Source: Clostridium sp. C105KSO13
GTDB lineage: Bacteria; Bacillota; Clostridia; Lachnospirales; Lachnospiraceae
Direction of reading: 5' to 3'
Length of the DNA: 64,000 nucleotides
Assembly (NCBI RefSeq): GCF_001517425.1
Contig: NZ_FBWL01000169.1
Location: forward strand, 1-64,000
The notes beneath the pieces are model-generated. The model searched no databases. It saw only the letters and a program-made list of their open reading frames with translations, and was not told the origin of the DNA. Shown one piece after another: positions 24,336 through 34,197 of this stretch; within the stretch, counting starts at the first letter, position 1, and the number at the start of each line of letters is the position of its first letter. A program made the translations under genes and the position numbers.

Positions 24336-25877
24336 ATGAGTAAAAAACCTACGGTGTTAATGATATTGGACGGATATGGGTTAAATGATAAAGTGCAGGG
24401 AAATGCTGTGGCTGAAGCCCGCACGCCCGTTATGGATGAACTGATGGCAAAGTATCCATTTGTGAAGGGCTATGCCAGCGGTATGGCAGTAGGACTTCCC
24501 GATGGACAGATGGGAAACTCTGAGGTTGGGCATTTGAATATGGGTGCCGGCCGTATTGTGTACCAGGAATTGACGAAAATTACAAAGTCAATCCACGACG
24601 GTGATTTTTTTGAAAATAAGGCATTACTTGCAGCCTGTGAGAATGTAAAGAAAAATAATTCGGCACTGCATCTCATGGGTCTGGTTTCCGATGGTGGAGT
24701 ACACAGTCACAACGAACATATTTATGGACTGCTTGAGCTTGCCAAAGGGCAGGGAGTCGAGAAGGTTTATGTGCATTGCTTTCTTGATGGACGTGATACA
24801 CCACCGGCTTCCGGAAAAGAATATGTGGAGCAGCTGGAAGCAAAGATGAAAGAAATTGGCATAGGGGAAGTCGCAAGTGTTATGGGACGTTACTACGCAA
24901 TGGACCGGGATAACCGCTGGGACCGCGTAGAAAAGGCATATGTGGCCCTTGTAAAGGGTGAAGGAGAGGCTGTAAAATCAGGGCCATCCGGAATTCAGTC
25001 TTCCTACGATAAGGATGCCACAGATGAATTTGTACTGCCTGCTGTAGTTGTGAAAGATGGTGCACCTGTTGCTACAATTAAAGATGATGATTCAGTTATC
25101 TTCTTTAACTTCCGCCCTGACAGAGCAAGGGAGATTACAAGGACGTTCTGTGACGATGATTTTCAGGGATTTGACAGGGGAACCCGTGTGAAGACCACGT
25201 TTGTATGCTTTACAGATTACGATGTAACAATCGAAAATAAACTGGTCGCTTTTGAAAAGGAAAAAATTACAAATACATTTGGAGAATTCCTTGCTAAAAA
25301 TCATAAAACACAGGCCCGTATTGCCGAAACAGAAAAATATGCCCACGTTACATTCTTTTTCAACGGTGGAGTGGAGGAACCAAATGAGGGGGAAGACAGA
25401 ATTCTTGTAAAGTCTCCTAAGGTTGCCACCTATGATTTAAAACCGGAGATGAGTGCTTACGAAGTATGCGGCAAACTGGTAGATGCAGTTAAAGCTGATA
25501 AGTATGATGTGATTGTTGTCAATTTTGCAAACCCGGATATGGTTGGCCATACCGGAGTTGAGGAAGCAGCAGTTAAGGCCATAGAGGCTGTGGACGACTG
25601 CGTGGGAAGAACTGTTGAAGCTGTAAAAGAGGCAGACGGTCAAATGTTCATCTGTGCAGATCACGGAAATGCAGAGCAGCTTACTGACTATGAGTCCGGA
25701 GAGCCTTTCACTGCCCATACAACCAACCCAGTTCCATTCATCCTTGTAAACGCTGACCCAGAGTACACGTTGAGAGAAGGCGGCTGTCTGGCAGATATTG
25801 CACCGACATTAATAGAATTGATGGGAATGAGACAACCAAATGAAATGGCAGGAAAATCTTTGTTGAAGAAGGACTGA
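24336..25877 (+). CDS. gpmI: Phosphoglycerate mutase, cofactor-independent
   Basis: A 513-residue manganese enzyme that converts 3-phosphoglycerate to 2-phosphoglycerate through a phosphoserine. VLMILDGYG (metal site), GNSEVGHLNMGAGR with the catalytic Ser near 62, LDGRDTPP, FNFRPDRAREIT and ICADHGNAEQ are all present. I use ATG 24336, with AAGGAG 6 bases upstream; an ATG at 24321 precedes that site and is rejected. Separated from tpiA by a terminator, so it must have its own or read-through transcription. The GreA-type gene follows 8 bases later. Confidence 0.97.
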   Translation: MSKKPTVLMILDGYGLNDKVQGNAVAEARTPVMDELMAKYPFVKGYASGMAVGLPDGQMGNSEVGHLNMGAGRIVYQELTKITKSIHDGDFFENKALLAACENVKKNNSALHLMGLVSDGGVHSHNEHIYGLLELAKGQGVEKVYVHCFLDGRDTPPASGKEYVEQLEAKMKEIGIGEVASVMGRYYAMDRDNRWDRVEKAYVALVKGEGEAVKSGPSGIQSSYDKDATDEFVLPAVVVKDGAPVATIKDDDSVIFFNFRPDRAREITRTFCDDDFQGFDRGTRVKTTFVCFTDYDVTIENKLVAFEKEKITNTFGEFLAKNHKTQARIAETEKYAHVTFFFNGGVEEPNEGEDRILVKSPKVATYDLKPEMSAYEVCGKLVDAVKADKYDVIVVNFANPDMVGHTGVEEAAVKAIEAVDDCVGRTVEAVKEADGQMFICADHGNAEQLTDYESGEPFTAHTTNPVPFILVNADPEYTLREGGCLADIAPTLIELMGMRQPNEMAGKSLLKKD

Positions 25878-25885
25878 TAAAGTAA

Positions 25886-26389
25886 ATGTATGAGAAACTG
25901 ACCAAAAGTGATGTAAAAAAGATTGAAGAGGAAATCGAGCACCGTAAACTGGTGGTGCGCAAACAGGCTATAGAAGCTGTAAAAGAGGCACGTGCCCACG
26001 GAGATTTAAGCGAAAACTTTGAATATCATGCGGCAAAAAAGGATAAAAACAGAAATGAGAGCCGTATCCGCTATCTGGAGAGAATGCTCAAGACCGCAGT
26101 GGTTGTGCAAGACACCTCCTGTGAGGATGAGGTCGGAATCAATAACACAGTAGAACTGTACTGCGAAGATGATGACGAGGTGGAAACATACCGCCTGGTC
26201 ACATCTGTGCGGGGAAACTCCATTGACGGCCGCATCAGTATCGAATCCCCTATCGGAAAAGCAATATTGGGACATAAATTAAACGACAGAGTCTACGTAA
26301 AAGTAAAAAATGATTTCGGCTATTACGTAGTAATCCGTAAAATCATAAAAACCCAGAGCGAAGAAAACGATAAAATCCGAGAGTATTAG
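25886..26389 (+). CDS. greA: GreA/GreB-family transcript cleavage factor
   Basis: A 167-residue factor that enters the RNA polymerase secondary channel and helps cleave backtracked RNA. The N-terminal coiled coil bears the tip motif AHGDLSENFEYHAAKKDK with the Asp and Glu that position catalytic metal; the C-terminal FKBP-like domain (SPIGKAILGHKLND) is complete. It is a little longer than typical GreA and may be a second paralogue in the genome. The ribosome site is weak, so it probably depends on gpmI translation. The TAG stop abuts a double dispersed repeat. Confidence 0.88.
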   Translation: MYEKLTKSDVKKIEEEIEHRKLVVRKQAIEAVKEARAHGDLSENFEYHAAKKDKNRNESRIRYLERMLKTAVVVQDTSCEDEVGINNTVELYCEDDDEVETYRLVTSVRGNSIDGRISIESPIGKAILGHKLNDRVYVKVKNDFGYYVVIRKIIKTQSEENDKIREY

Positions 26390-26481
26390 GGGACCGACCC
26401 TTTTGCGGTCCGTTTTCGCAATTGTTTCGCAAAGGGGACTGACCCTTTTGCGGATCGTTTTCCTAGTTGTTTCAAACAACT
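26388..26481 (-). repeat. Dispersed palindromic repeat, tandem copies G1 and G2 (second subtype)
   Basis: Two units in tandem. G1: core AGGGGACCGACCCTTTT directly at the greA-type stop codon, 15 bases, then AATTGTTTC half palindrome. G2: core AAAGGGGACTGACCCTTTT, 15 bases, then the perfect palindrome AGTTGTTT-C-AAACAACT (26465-26481). Both have the 15-base spacing of copy F. Confidence 0.8.
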
Positions 26482-26533
26482 CCGAGAATGATGTAATAGA
26501 ATGAAAAGAGTCAGATATCAAGCGGGAGGATAT

Positions 26534-27184
26534 ATGGAAATCAAAATTGTTTTGTTTGATCTGGACGGAACCCTGACGGATTCCGGGCCGGGAATTATAA
26601 ACAGTGTAAAATACGCCCTGAAAAAATGTGGGGTAGAAGCAGATGATCCAGCCGGGCTCCGCAGCTTTATTGGACCGCCCTTAAAGGAACAGTTCGGAAG
26701 ATACTGCGGCTTTTCCCCAGAAGAGAGTAGCAGAGCTGTCAAGTTTTATCGGGAGTATTACGCTGAAAAAGGGATTTTTGAAAATGAGGTTTATGAGGGA
26801 ATCCCCGAGCTGCTCCAAACCTTGAAAAATGCGGGAAAGACTATAATTATGGCTACCTCCAAGCCGGAGTACTTTGCCAGAATCATAGCGGATTACTACC
26901 ATCTCTCGGAGTATTTTGACTTTATCGGCGGGAGTCTGATGGATGAAACCCGGGCAAGGAAATCTGAAGTTATAGAATATGTTCTGAGGGAATGCCGAAT
27001 ACAGGACCGGGACAGCGCACTGATGATAGGAGACCGAGACTACGATATCAAGGGAGCAAAAGAATCAAAGGTTGGCTCTATGGGAGTGTTGTACGGCTAT
27101 GGGAGCCGAGAAGAACTGGAAAATGCAGGGGCAGATATTATCATAAAGGAACCTGCGGAGGCAGCGGAATATATCATAAAATAG
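26534..27184 (+). CDS. HAD-superfamily hydrolase, phosphoglycolate phosphatase-like
   Basis: A 216-residue HAD subfamily IA phosphatase. Motif I FDLDGTLTDSGPGI near the N-terminus, motif II in MATSKP, motif III Lys in the TRARKSE region, and motif IV GDRDYDIKGAKE are present. Closest by pattern to phosphoglycolate phosphatase or pyrophosphatase PpaX types; substrate unknown. ATG 26534 follows GGGAGGA; an ATG at 26501 lacks a site. Downstream a very strong hairpin separates it from the convergent activase gene. Confidence 0.87.
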   Translation: MEIKIVLFDLDGTLTDSGPGIINSVKYALKKCGVEADDPAGLRSFIGPPLKEQFGRYCGFSPEESSRAVKFYREYYAEKGIFENEVYEGIPELLQTLKNAGKTIIMATSKPEYFARIIADYYHLSEYFDFIGGSLMDETRARKSEVIEYVLRECRIQDRDSALMIGDRDYDIKGAKESKVGSMGVLYGYGSREELENAGADIIIKEPAEAAEYIIK

Positions 27185-27188
27185 CAAA

Positions 27189-27244
27189 GATAAAGAAAAT
27201 GGAGGCAGAACCCTTAAAAAAGTTGTGCCTCCATTTTCTTTATC
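27189..27244. terminator. Bidirectional terminator, 19-bp stem
   Basis: GATAAAGAAAATGGAGGCA pairs perfectly with TGCCTCCATTTTCTTTATC around an 18-base loop. The A-rich left arm and T-rich right arm let it act on both strands between two convergent genes. Confidence 0.9.
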
Positions 27245-27277
27245 CTAATCTAATAGACTGCCTAAATCATACTGGTT

Positions 27278-30200
27278 TTAAATCCCGCTTGCCACAGCCT
27301 TTCCCAGTGCTTTTATCGCATGGGACTCGGCAGCTTCTTCTTTTTTAGCTTCCTCTATTTCATTCTCCAAATTCTTATTGGCTGTTGAGAGCATCAGCTT
27401 AATACGGTTCAGCTGATTTACCTCACTTGCGCCCGGGTCGAAGTCAATGGCGACCACATTAGATTTCGGATATATCCTGCGCAGTTCCTTAATAACACCT
27501 TTTCCTACCACATGATTGGGAAGGCAGGCAAATGGCTGTGTACACACAATATTTCCGGCTCCACCGTGAATCAGTTCCAGCATCTCCCCGGTCAGGAACC
27601 AACCCTCACCGGTCTGATTGCCGATAGATACAATCTCGGAAGCCATTTTTGCCATATCCTCAATGTGTGAAGGTGGTGCAAAATGTTTGCTTTCTTCAAA
27701 GGCTTTGGAAGCCGGTGACCGAAGCCATTCCAAACCTTTAATTCCAAGGTTTCCTAGAACTGCCTTTGCTTTAGGAAATCCCAAATTGGATACTTTGAAG
27801 TTCTGATTGTAGAAGCAGTATAGCATGAAGTCCAGCAAATCAGGAACCACAGCTTCTGCGCCTTCGCTCTCCAACAGATCTACAAGATGATTATTTGCCG
27901 CAGGCAGGAATTTAACAAGGATTTCCCCCACGACACCGACCCGTGGTTTTTTCACATTTAATGTTTCTATTGTATCAAAATCATGAATAATATCATTGCA
28001 GAGTTTTTTGAATTTACGTCTGGATGGGTATCCTGTGGAAATAAATTTCTTGCACTCTTCCGCCCATTTCCTGTGGACAGCATTGGTTGTTCCCGGTACT
28101 TTTTCGTAAGGCCGCATACGATAAACACATTTCATGAATATATCCCCAAATACAGCGGCATAGGCTCCGCGGACGACCATGGCCGGTGTAATCTTAAAGC
28201 CCGGGTTTCCTTCCAGCCCGCTTAAATTAATGGAGATAACAGGGATTTGTGAATATCCTGCTTTCTTTAGTGCCCGGCGTATAAAGCCTATGTAGTTGGA
28301 TGCACGGCATCCGCCCCCTGTCTGGCTGATAATAACGGCCAGCCTGTCGGTGTCATATTTTCCTGATAAAATGGCTTCCATAATCTGTCCCACCACCATT
28401 AGAGACGGATAGCAGGCATCATTATTGACATATTTCAATCCTACATCCACGGCTTGCTTATTGTCGTTCGGCAGAACCTCTACTTTGTAGCCGGAAGCCT
28501 GGAATGCGGGCTCCAACAATTCAAAATGCATAGGTGACATCTGGGGACACAAAATCGTGTATGTCTTGCGCATTTCTTTTGTAAAGGGTACCTTCTTAAT
28601 AGCAGCCGGCTGAATTTTACGCTGAGTGGCATGCTGCTCTCTGACGCGGATAGCTGCAAGAAGAGAACGAACACGGATACGGGCTGCCCCCAGGTTATTG
28701 ACTTCATCGATTTTCAGAGAAGTATATATTTTGTCCGAGCGGTTCAGGATATCGGCAACCTGGTCGGTGGTAACAGCATCAAGGCCGCACCCAAAGGAAT
28801 TCAGCTGTATCAGATCCAGATTATCTTTTGTTTTCACGTAATTTGCAGCAGCGTAGAGGCGGGAATGGTACATCCACTGGTCCATAACATTTAACGGACG
28901 TTCTACAGGCTGGAGGTGGGAAACAGAGTCCTCGGTCAACACAGCAATATTATATGAATTGATAAGTTCGGGCAATCCATGGTTGACCTCGGGGTCAATG
29001 TGATATGGACGGCCTGCCAGCACAATGCCGCGGTTGCCTGTCTCGTCAAGAAACTTTATCGTTTCTTCACCCTTTTTGCGTATATCTTCCCTGCAGGCTT
29101 CCAGCTCTGTCCACGCGTCGTGAACTGCAGCCTTTATATCATATTCCGAAATAGAAAACTTAGCAGCCAGTTCTTCTGTCAGACGCCTGCCAAGAATCTC
29201 TTCGTTTGCGAAAGAAAGGAAGGGATGAATGAAATCTACTTCCCCGTGTACAATGGAATCCATATTATTTTTAATATTTTCCGGATAAGAGGTTACAATT
29301 GGACAGTTGTAATGGTTGTTGGCATCCTCAAATTCATTTCTCTCATAGGAAACGGAAGGGTAGAAGATGCGCGAAACACCTTCATTAATCAGCCACTGTA
29401 CATGTCCGTGTGCCAGTTTTGCCGGATAACATTCAGATTCGCTGGGGATAGACTCAATGCCCAGTTCATAAATTTTCCGCGAGGAGGAGGGAGACAATAC
29501 AACGCTGAATCCCAGCTTTGTGAAAAATGTGAACCAGAACGGGTAGTTCTCATACATATTTAGAACACGGGGAATTCCAATCACGCCTCGTGGTGCTTCT
29601 GATTCTTCTAAAGGTGTATAGCCGAGATAACGCTGACTCTTGTAATCGAACAGGTTTGGCAGATTGTTCTTGGATTTTTCCTTGCCGAGTCCTCTCTCAC
29701 AGCGGTTTCCGGTAATAAAACGGCGTCCGCCGCTAAAGTGACTGATCGTCAGACGGCAGTTATTCGTGCACCTTTTACATTTGGCCATAGTGGTGTTGTA
29801 TTCCAAAGCTTCAATCTCATCGATGGGAAGCATGGTAGTTCCTTCACACTCAGTATAGCGCTCCCTGGCAATTAAGGCTGCACCAAAAGCCCCCATGATT
29901 CCTGCGATGTCAGGGCGGATGGCTTCACAATCAGCAATTTTTTCAAAGCTTCGCAGAACCGCATTATTGTAAAAGGTTCCGCCCTGCACCACGATATGTT
30001 TACCCAACTCAGAGGCATCGGAAACCTTGATGACTTTAAACAGTGCATTTTTGATGACGGAATAGGCCAGACCAGCGGAAATATCAGAGACTTCAGCTCC
30101 TTCCTTCTGTGCTTGTTTTACTTTTGAATTCATAAAGACTGTACAGCGCGTACCCAGGTCAATGGGGTTTTTTGCATAAAGAGCTTCCTGAGCAAAATCC

Positions 30201-31600
30201 TCTACACTATAATTCAAAGATTTAGCAAAGGTCTCAATGAAGGAACCACATCCGGAGGAGCAGGCTTCATTCAACTGTACACTGTCCACAGTCTTGTTCT
30301 TGATCTTTATGCATTTCATGTCCTGTCCGCCGATATCCAAAATGCAGTCTACATCCGGTTCAAAGAAGGAAGCAGCGTAGTAGTGAGAAACGGTTTCCAC
30401 TTCACCTTCATCAAGCAGAAGAGCAGCCTTTACCAAAGCTTCTCCGTAGCCGGTGGAGCAGGAGTGTACAATATCCACTTCCTCAGGCAGACGGCTGTAA
30501 ATATCTTTGATTGCACCAATTGTAGTGCCCAGAGGATCCCCGTCGTTATTATGATAGAAAGAGTACAAAAGTGTACCATCCTCGCCTACAAGTGCAGCCT
30601 TTGTTGTGGTGGAGCCGGCGTCAATGCCGAGAAAAGCCTTTCCAGAGTAAGTGGCCAAATCCCCAACCGGTACCTGGTGTTGTGCATGGCGCTGAGCAAA
30701 CTCGTTATATTCGGCATTCGAAGCGAAAAGAGGTTTCATTCTGTCAACTTCAAAATCCATTTTTATCTTTCCGGCCAGGCGTTCCTGAAGGTCTCGTAGA
30801 GCAAGAATTACTTCTTTCTTGGAATTTAGTGCGGAGCCGATGGCTGCAAACAAGTGAGACTGGTTCGGGGCAATGGTATGCTCATCATCCAGCTTCAGAG
30901 TGCGGACAAAAGCAGCTTTCAGTTCCGAAAGAAAGTGGAGTGGGCCACCTAAAAATGCCACGTGTCCGCGGATAGGTTTACCGCAGGCAAGGCCACTTAT
31001 GGTCTGGTTCACAACAGCCTGGAAAATAGAGGCAGCCAAATCTTCCTTTGAAGCACCCTCGTTAATTAAGGGCTGGATGTCGGATTTCGCAAACACTCCG
31101 CAGCGTGCAGCGATAGAGTATAGTGCATGATAGCTTTTTGCGTATTCATTCAGTCCTGCAGCATCGGTCTGCAGAAGGGAAGCCATCTGGTCAATAAAGG
31201 AACCTGTACCGCCTGCACAGACACCATTCATACGCTGTTCCACATTTCCGCCTTCAAAATAAATAATCTTGGCATCTTCACCTCCAAGTTCAATTGCCAC
31301 ATCTGTCTGAGGGGCATAGTCCTGAAGAGCTGTAGATACAGCAATAACCTCCTGTACAAAGGGAACCCCCAGATGCTTAGCCAGAGATAATCCGCCGGAG
31401 CCAGTGATAACTGGTGAAACACGCAGCTCGCCCAGTTTGTGGATAGCTCTTCCAAGAAGGTCGGACAGAGTTTCCTGGATATTAGCGAAATGCCGCTCAT
31501 AATCTGAAAAGAGTACTTTCTTGCCCTTATCCAGAATTGCTATCTTTACGGTAGTGGAACCGATATCGATTCCCAGAGTATGTAATTCACTTAAATTCAT
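27278..31600 (-). CDS. Two-headed CoA-dehydratase activase (BadF/BadG/HgdC ATPase family) fused to DUF2229 and HgdB-like regions
   Basis: A 1440-residue protein. Two ASKHA-type ATPase domains lie in tandem: the first begins [12 protein letters not shown] at residue 10, the second [13 protein letters not shown] near 323. Each has a Cys-Gly loop ([30 protein letters not shown]) and a second Cys ([18 protein letters not shown]), the ligands for the bridging [4Fe-4S] cluster of HgdC-type activators. [10 protein letters not shown] (about 608) adds a Cys cluster. The C-terminal half holds DUF2229 and an HgdB-like region. Activators of this family use ATP to inject electrons into 2-hydroxyacyl-CoA dehydratases; the partner of this fused form is not known to me. 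Probably strictly anaerobic and oxygen-sensitive. Confidence 0.88.
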   Translation of the reverse strand: MNLSELHTLGIDIGSTTVKIAILDKGKKVLFSDYERHFANIQETLSDLLGRAIHKLGELRVSPVITGSGGLSLAKHLGVPFVQEVIAVSTALQDYAPQTDVAIELGGEDAKIIYFEGGNVEQRMNGVCAGGTGSFIDQMASLLQTDAAGLNEYAKSYHALYSIAARCGVFAKSDIQPLINEGASKEDLAASIFQAVVNQTISGLACGKPIRGHVAFLGGPLHFLSELKAAFVRTLKLDDEHTIAPNQSHLFAAIGSALNSKKEVILALRDLQERLAGKIKMDFEVDRMKPLFASNAEYNEFAQRHAQHQVPVGDLATYSGKAFLGIDAGSTTTKAALVGEDGTLLYSFYHNNDGDPLGTTIGAIKDIYSRLPEEVDIVHSCSTGYGEALVKAALLLDEGEVETVSHYYAASFFEPDVDCILDIGGQDMKCIKIKNKTVDSVQLNEACSSGCGSFIETFAKSLNYSVEDFAQEALYAKNPIDLGTRCTVFMNSKVKQAQKEGAEVSDISAGLAYSVIKNALFKVIKVSDASELGKHIVVQGGTFYNNAVLRSFEKIADCEAIRPDIAGIMGAFGAALIARERYTECEGTTMLPIDEIEALEYNTTMAKCKRCTNNCRLTISHFSGGRRFITGNRCERGLGKEKSKNNLPNLFDYKSQRYLGYTPLEESEAPRGVIGIPRVLNMYENYPFWFTFFTKLGFSVVLSPSSSRKIYELGIESIPSESECYPAKLAHGHVQWLINEGVSRIFYPSVSYERNEFEDANNHYNCPIVTSYPENIKNNMDSIVHGEVDFIHPFLSFANEEILGRRLTEELAAKFSISEYDIKAAVHDAWTELEACREDIRKKGEETIKFLDETGNRGIVLAGRPYHIDPEVNHGLPELINSYNIAVLTEDSVSHLQPVERPLNVMDQWMYHSRLYAAANYVKTKDNLDLIQLNSFGCGLDAVTTDQVADILNRSDKIYTSLKIDEVNNLGAARIRVRSLLAAIRVREQHATQRKIQPAAIKKVPFTKEMRKTYTILCPQMSPMHFELLEPAFQASGYKVEVLPNDNKQAVDVGLKYVNNDACYPSLMVVGQIMEAILSGKYDTDRLAVIISQTGGGCRASNYIGFIRRALKKAGYSQIPVISINLSGLEGNPGFKITPAMVVRGAYAAVFGDIFMKCVYRMRPYEKVPGTTNAVHRKWAEECKKFISTGYPSRRKFKKLCNDIIHDFDTIETLNVKKPRVGVVGEILVKFLPAANNHLVDLLESEGAEAVVPDLLDFMLYCFYNQNFKVSNLGFPKAKAVLGNLGIKGLEWLRSPASKAFEESKHFAPPSHIEDMAKMASEIVSIGNQTGEGWFLTGEMLELIHGGAGNIVCTQPFACLPNHVVGKGVIKELRRIYPKSNVVAIDFDPGASEVNQLNRIKLMLSTANKNLENEIEEAKKEEAAESHAIKALGKAVASGI

Positions 31601-31681
31601 AAATATATCCCTCGTTTTCTAAAAACAGTATATGTTAGATACTACCTATTAAATGTATTTTCTAAATCTACAACAATTTAC

Positions 31682-31710
31682 ATTATACGACAAGATGCGT
31701 AAAAAGACAA
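31682..31710 (-). promoter_or_regulatory. Promoter for the activase gene
   Basis: On the minus strand TTGTCT (31710-31705), 17 bases, TATAAT (31687-31682). The leader to the ATG at 31600 is about 75 bases. Confidence 0.7.
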
Positions 31711-31789
31711 TCGCAATAATGATAAACGTTCCTGGAATTTTTGTGCAAAGCTTATAAATTTTCACAGAATACGTGTGGATATAATATAT

Positions 31790-31818
31790 TTGACAAACTA
31801 CTGTACAAACTGTACAAT
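31790..31818 (+). promoter_or_regulatory. Promoter for the rhomboid-like gene, with tandem 9-mers
   Basis: TTGACA (31790-31795), 17 bases, TACAAT (31813-31818). Two adjacent 9-mers, CTGTACAAA (31801-31809) and CTGTACAAT (31810-31818), fill the spacer and the -10, a layout suggestive of an operator. Confidence 0.75.
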
Positions 31819-31855
31819 TACCTAAAGAATTTGTAAATCAAAAATAAGGAGAAGA

Positions 31856-32689
31856 ATGTTAGTGAATTGGTTGAATAAGTTAGAAAGAAAATTTGGGCGT
31901 TATGCTATTCATAATCTAACCATGTATTTAATTGGCGGGTACATTATCGGTTACGGAATATATTTTCTTATGCCCGGCCTTCTGAACTGGCTGACGCTGG
32001 AACCGGGCCGTATATTGTCCGGTCAGGTGTGGCGGATCATAACATGGGTACTGGTGCCTCCCGGCGGCAGTATCATTACAACGGTTATCATGCTGTTTCT
32101 TTATTATTCTTTAGGAACTGCATTAGAGCGCACCTGGGGCGCGTTCCGTTATAATGTTTATATTTTCTCCGGCATTCTTTTCACTGTCATCGGTGCGTTT
32201 ATTCTTTACCTGATAACCGGCGGAGTCGCGGGTCTGGGTGTTTATTTCAGCACTTACTATATTAATATGTCTATCTTTCTGGCTTTCTCTGCCAGCTATC
32301 CGGACATGGAACTGCTGCTATATTTTGTCCTTCCTATCAAAATTAAATGGATGGGGCTGGTCTATGCTGTGTTTATTTTATATGATCTTGCAAGGGGAAA
32401 TATAGTCACGAGAGTTGCAATTATTTCTTCCCTTTTGAATTTTGTGCTGTTCTTTTTCTCCAGTAGAAAGATAAAGCCCTATTCTCCGAAGGAACAGGCC
32501 CGAAAAGCCAAATTCAGGCAGCAGGCGAAAACTCATATGAATTACAAAAACGGAGCGCGACATAAATGCACAGTGTGCAAAAGGACAGAACTGGACGACC
32601 CAACTCTGCAATTTCGCTACTGTTCAAAATGCAATGGGAATTATGAATATTGTCAGGATCATTTATTCACGCATCAGCATATCCAATAA
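31856..32689 (+). CDS. Rhomboid-like membrane protein with C-terminal zinc ribbon
   Basis: A 277-residue protein. Residues about 20-205 hold six hydrophobic segments; GQVWRIITWVLVPPG matches the L1 loop WR motif of rhomboids and LGTALERTWGAFRYNVYIFSG matches their TM2-TM3 region. The protease Ser motif GxSG is absent and I see no matching catalytic His, so it looks like a pseudoprotease or Der1-like member. After a basic linker (about 205-230) comes CTVC...CSKC and then C...H..H, a zinc-ribbon pattern facing the cytoplasm. Role unknown; binding or handling of membrane proteins is a guess. ATG has AAGGAG 5 bases upstream. Pyruvate kinase follows 21 bases later. Confidence 0.75.
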   Translation: MLVNWLNKLERKFGRYAIHNLTMYLIGGYIIGYGIYFLMPGLLNWLTLEPGRILSGQVWRIITWVLVPPGGSIITTVIMLFLYYSLGTALERTWGAFRYNVYIFSGILFTVIGAFILYLITGGVAGLGVYFSTYYINMSIFLAFSASYPDMELLLYFVLPIKIKWMGLVYAVFILYDLARGNIVTRVAIISSLLNFVLFFFSSRKIKPYSPKEQARKAKFRQQAKTHMNYKNGARHKCTVCKRTELDDPTLQFRYCSKCNGNYEYCQDHLFTHQHIQ

Positions 32690-32710
32690 TACAAGCAAGG
32701 AGATTAAGAC

Positions 32711-34147
32711 ATGAAGAAGACAAAAGTAGTATGCACGATGGGCCCAAATACAAATGACAGGGAGTTAATGAGAAAACTAATCCAAAACGGAATGGATGTT
32801 GCACGTTTTAATTTTTCTCACGGTGATCACCAGGAGCACAAGGGGAGAATGGATCAGCTAAAACAGCTTAGGGAGGAAGAACGCGCTAATGTCGCTATCC
32901 TGTTAGATACAAAGGGCCCGGAGATTCGTACCGGTCTATTGAAGAATGGGAAGAAAGTCACACTGGAAACAGGCAGTACTTTCACATTGACAACGGATGA
33001 AATAGAGGGCACCAGTCAGCGGGTATCCATTACCTATGCAGGTCTGGTTGATGATATAGACAAAGGGAAAACTATTTTGATCGATGATGGACTAATCGGC
33101 CTGGAAGTAATCAGCAAGACAGACCGGGATATTGTCTGTTTAGTTGTAAACGGCGGCGAGCTGGGCGAGTGCAAAGGTGTGAATGTGCCGAATGTGTCCG
33201 TAAGGCTCCCTGCCATCACAGAGAAGGACAAAGAAGATATTAGATTTGGTGTGGAGCAGAGCATAGATTTTATTGCGGCTTCTTTTGTCAGAAATGCAGA
33301 GTGTGTCTTGGAGATTAAGGCCTATCTAAATGAGCTGCATGCGCCGTATATTCCAATTATAGCGAAAGTTGAAAATGCGGAAGGTGTCCAGAATATCGAC
33401 GAGATTATCCGTGCCGCAGACGGGATTATGGTAGCCCGCGGTGATTTGGGAGTGGAGATTCCGGCGGAGGAAGTTCCCTATCTTCAGAAAATGATTATTG
33501 AAAAGTGCAATAACAATTTTAAGTCGGTAATTACGGCTACCCAGATGCTGGATTCTATGATTCGCAATCCCCGTCCTACAAGAGCAGAGGTCGCAGATGT
33601 GGCTAATGCGGTCTATGACGGTACCGATGCGGTTATGCTTTCTGGAGAGACAGCACAAGGGAAATACCCTCTGGAAGCACTGCAGATGATGGTACACATT
33701 ATTGAAAATTCGGAACAGCACCTGGATTACGACCATATATTGGAAAAAGCAGGTGATCACCTGAAGACCGGAATATCTAGCGCTATCGGATACTCCTCTG
33801 TACTTGCGGCAGCAAACTTAAATGCAAAATGCATTATAACACCATCTGTATCCGGGGCTACAGCCAGGGTAGTCTCCAAACTGAAGCCCAGACAGGAGAT
33901 TCTTGGCATATCACCCAACGAGAGAGCGCTGCGCAGAATGGCTATTTATTGGGGGGTCATTCCCTTAAAATCTATAGAAGTTGATACTACAGAGGGAATC
34001 TGCCGGGGGGCCGTTGAGGTTGCCCTTGTGAAGCAGTATGTTGAAAGCGGAGATGTAGTTGTACTGACTGCAGGAATTCCGTCTCCAAATGTGAAGAGAG
34101 AAAAAAGCGGAATCAGCAATATGATGAGAATCGCAACCGTAGAGTAG
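32711..34147 (+). CDS. pyk: Pyruvate kinase
   Basis: Makes pyruvate and ATP from phosphoenolpyruvate, the last glycolytic step. The 478-residue chain has TKVVCTMGPN and ARFNFSHGDH at the N-terminus, LLDTKGPEIRTG, the metal-binding VMVARGDLGVEI, and ATQMLDSM. It is the short form, without the extra C-terminal PEP-utilising domain of Bacillus enzymes. AAGGAG ribosome site. The rhomboid-like gene upstream probably shares its transcript, since only 21 bases separate them. Confidence 0.98.
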   Translation: MKKTKVVCTMGPNTNDRELMRKLIQNGMDVARFNFSHGDHQEHKGRMDQLKQLREEERANVAILLDTKGPEIRTGLLKNGKKVTLETGSTFTLTTDEIEGTSQRVSITYAGLVDDIDKGKTILIDDGLIGLEVISKTDRDIVCLVVNGGELGECKGVNVPNVSVRLPAITEKDKEDIRFGVEQSIDFIAASFVRNAECVLEIKAYLNELHAPYIPIIAKVENAEGVQNIDEIIRAADGIMVARGDLGVEIPAEEVPYLQKMIIEKCNNNFKSVITATQMLDSMIRNPRPTRAEVADVANAVYDGTDAVMLSGETAQGKYPLEALQMMVHIIENSEQHLDYDHILEKAGDHLKTGISSAIGYSSVLAAANLNAKCIITPSVSGATARVVSKLKPRQEILGISPNERALRRMAIYWGVIPLKSIEVDTTEGICRGAVEVALVKQYVESGDVVVLTAGIPSPNVKREKSGISNMMRIATVE

Positions 34148-34197
34148 AGTACAGCTGAAATCTGTTAAATAACAGTACGTAAAGGAGAAAGTCATAT

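Noticed and set aside
28979-29563. Long plus-strand frame inside the activase gene
   Set aside because: It is antisense to a well-supported coding region, has no ribosome site and resembles no family.
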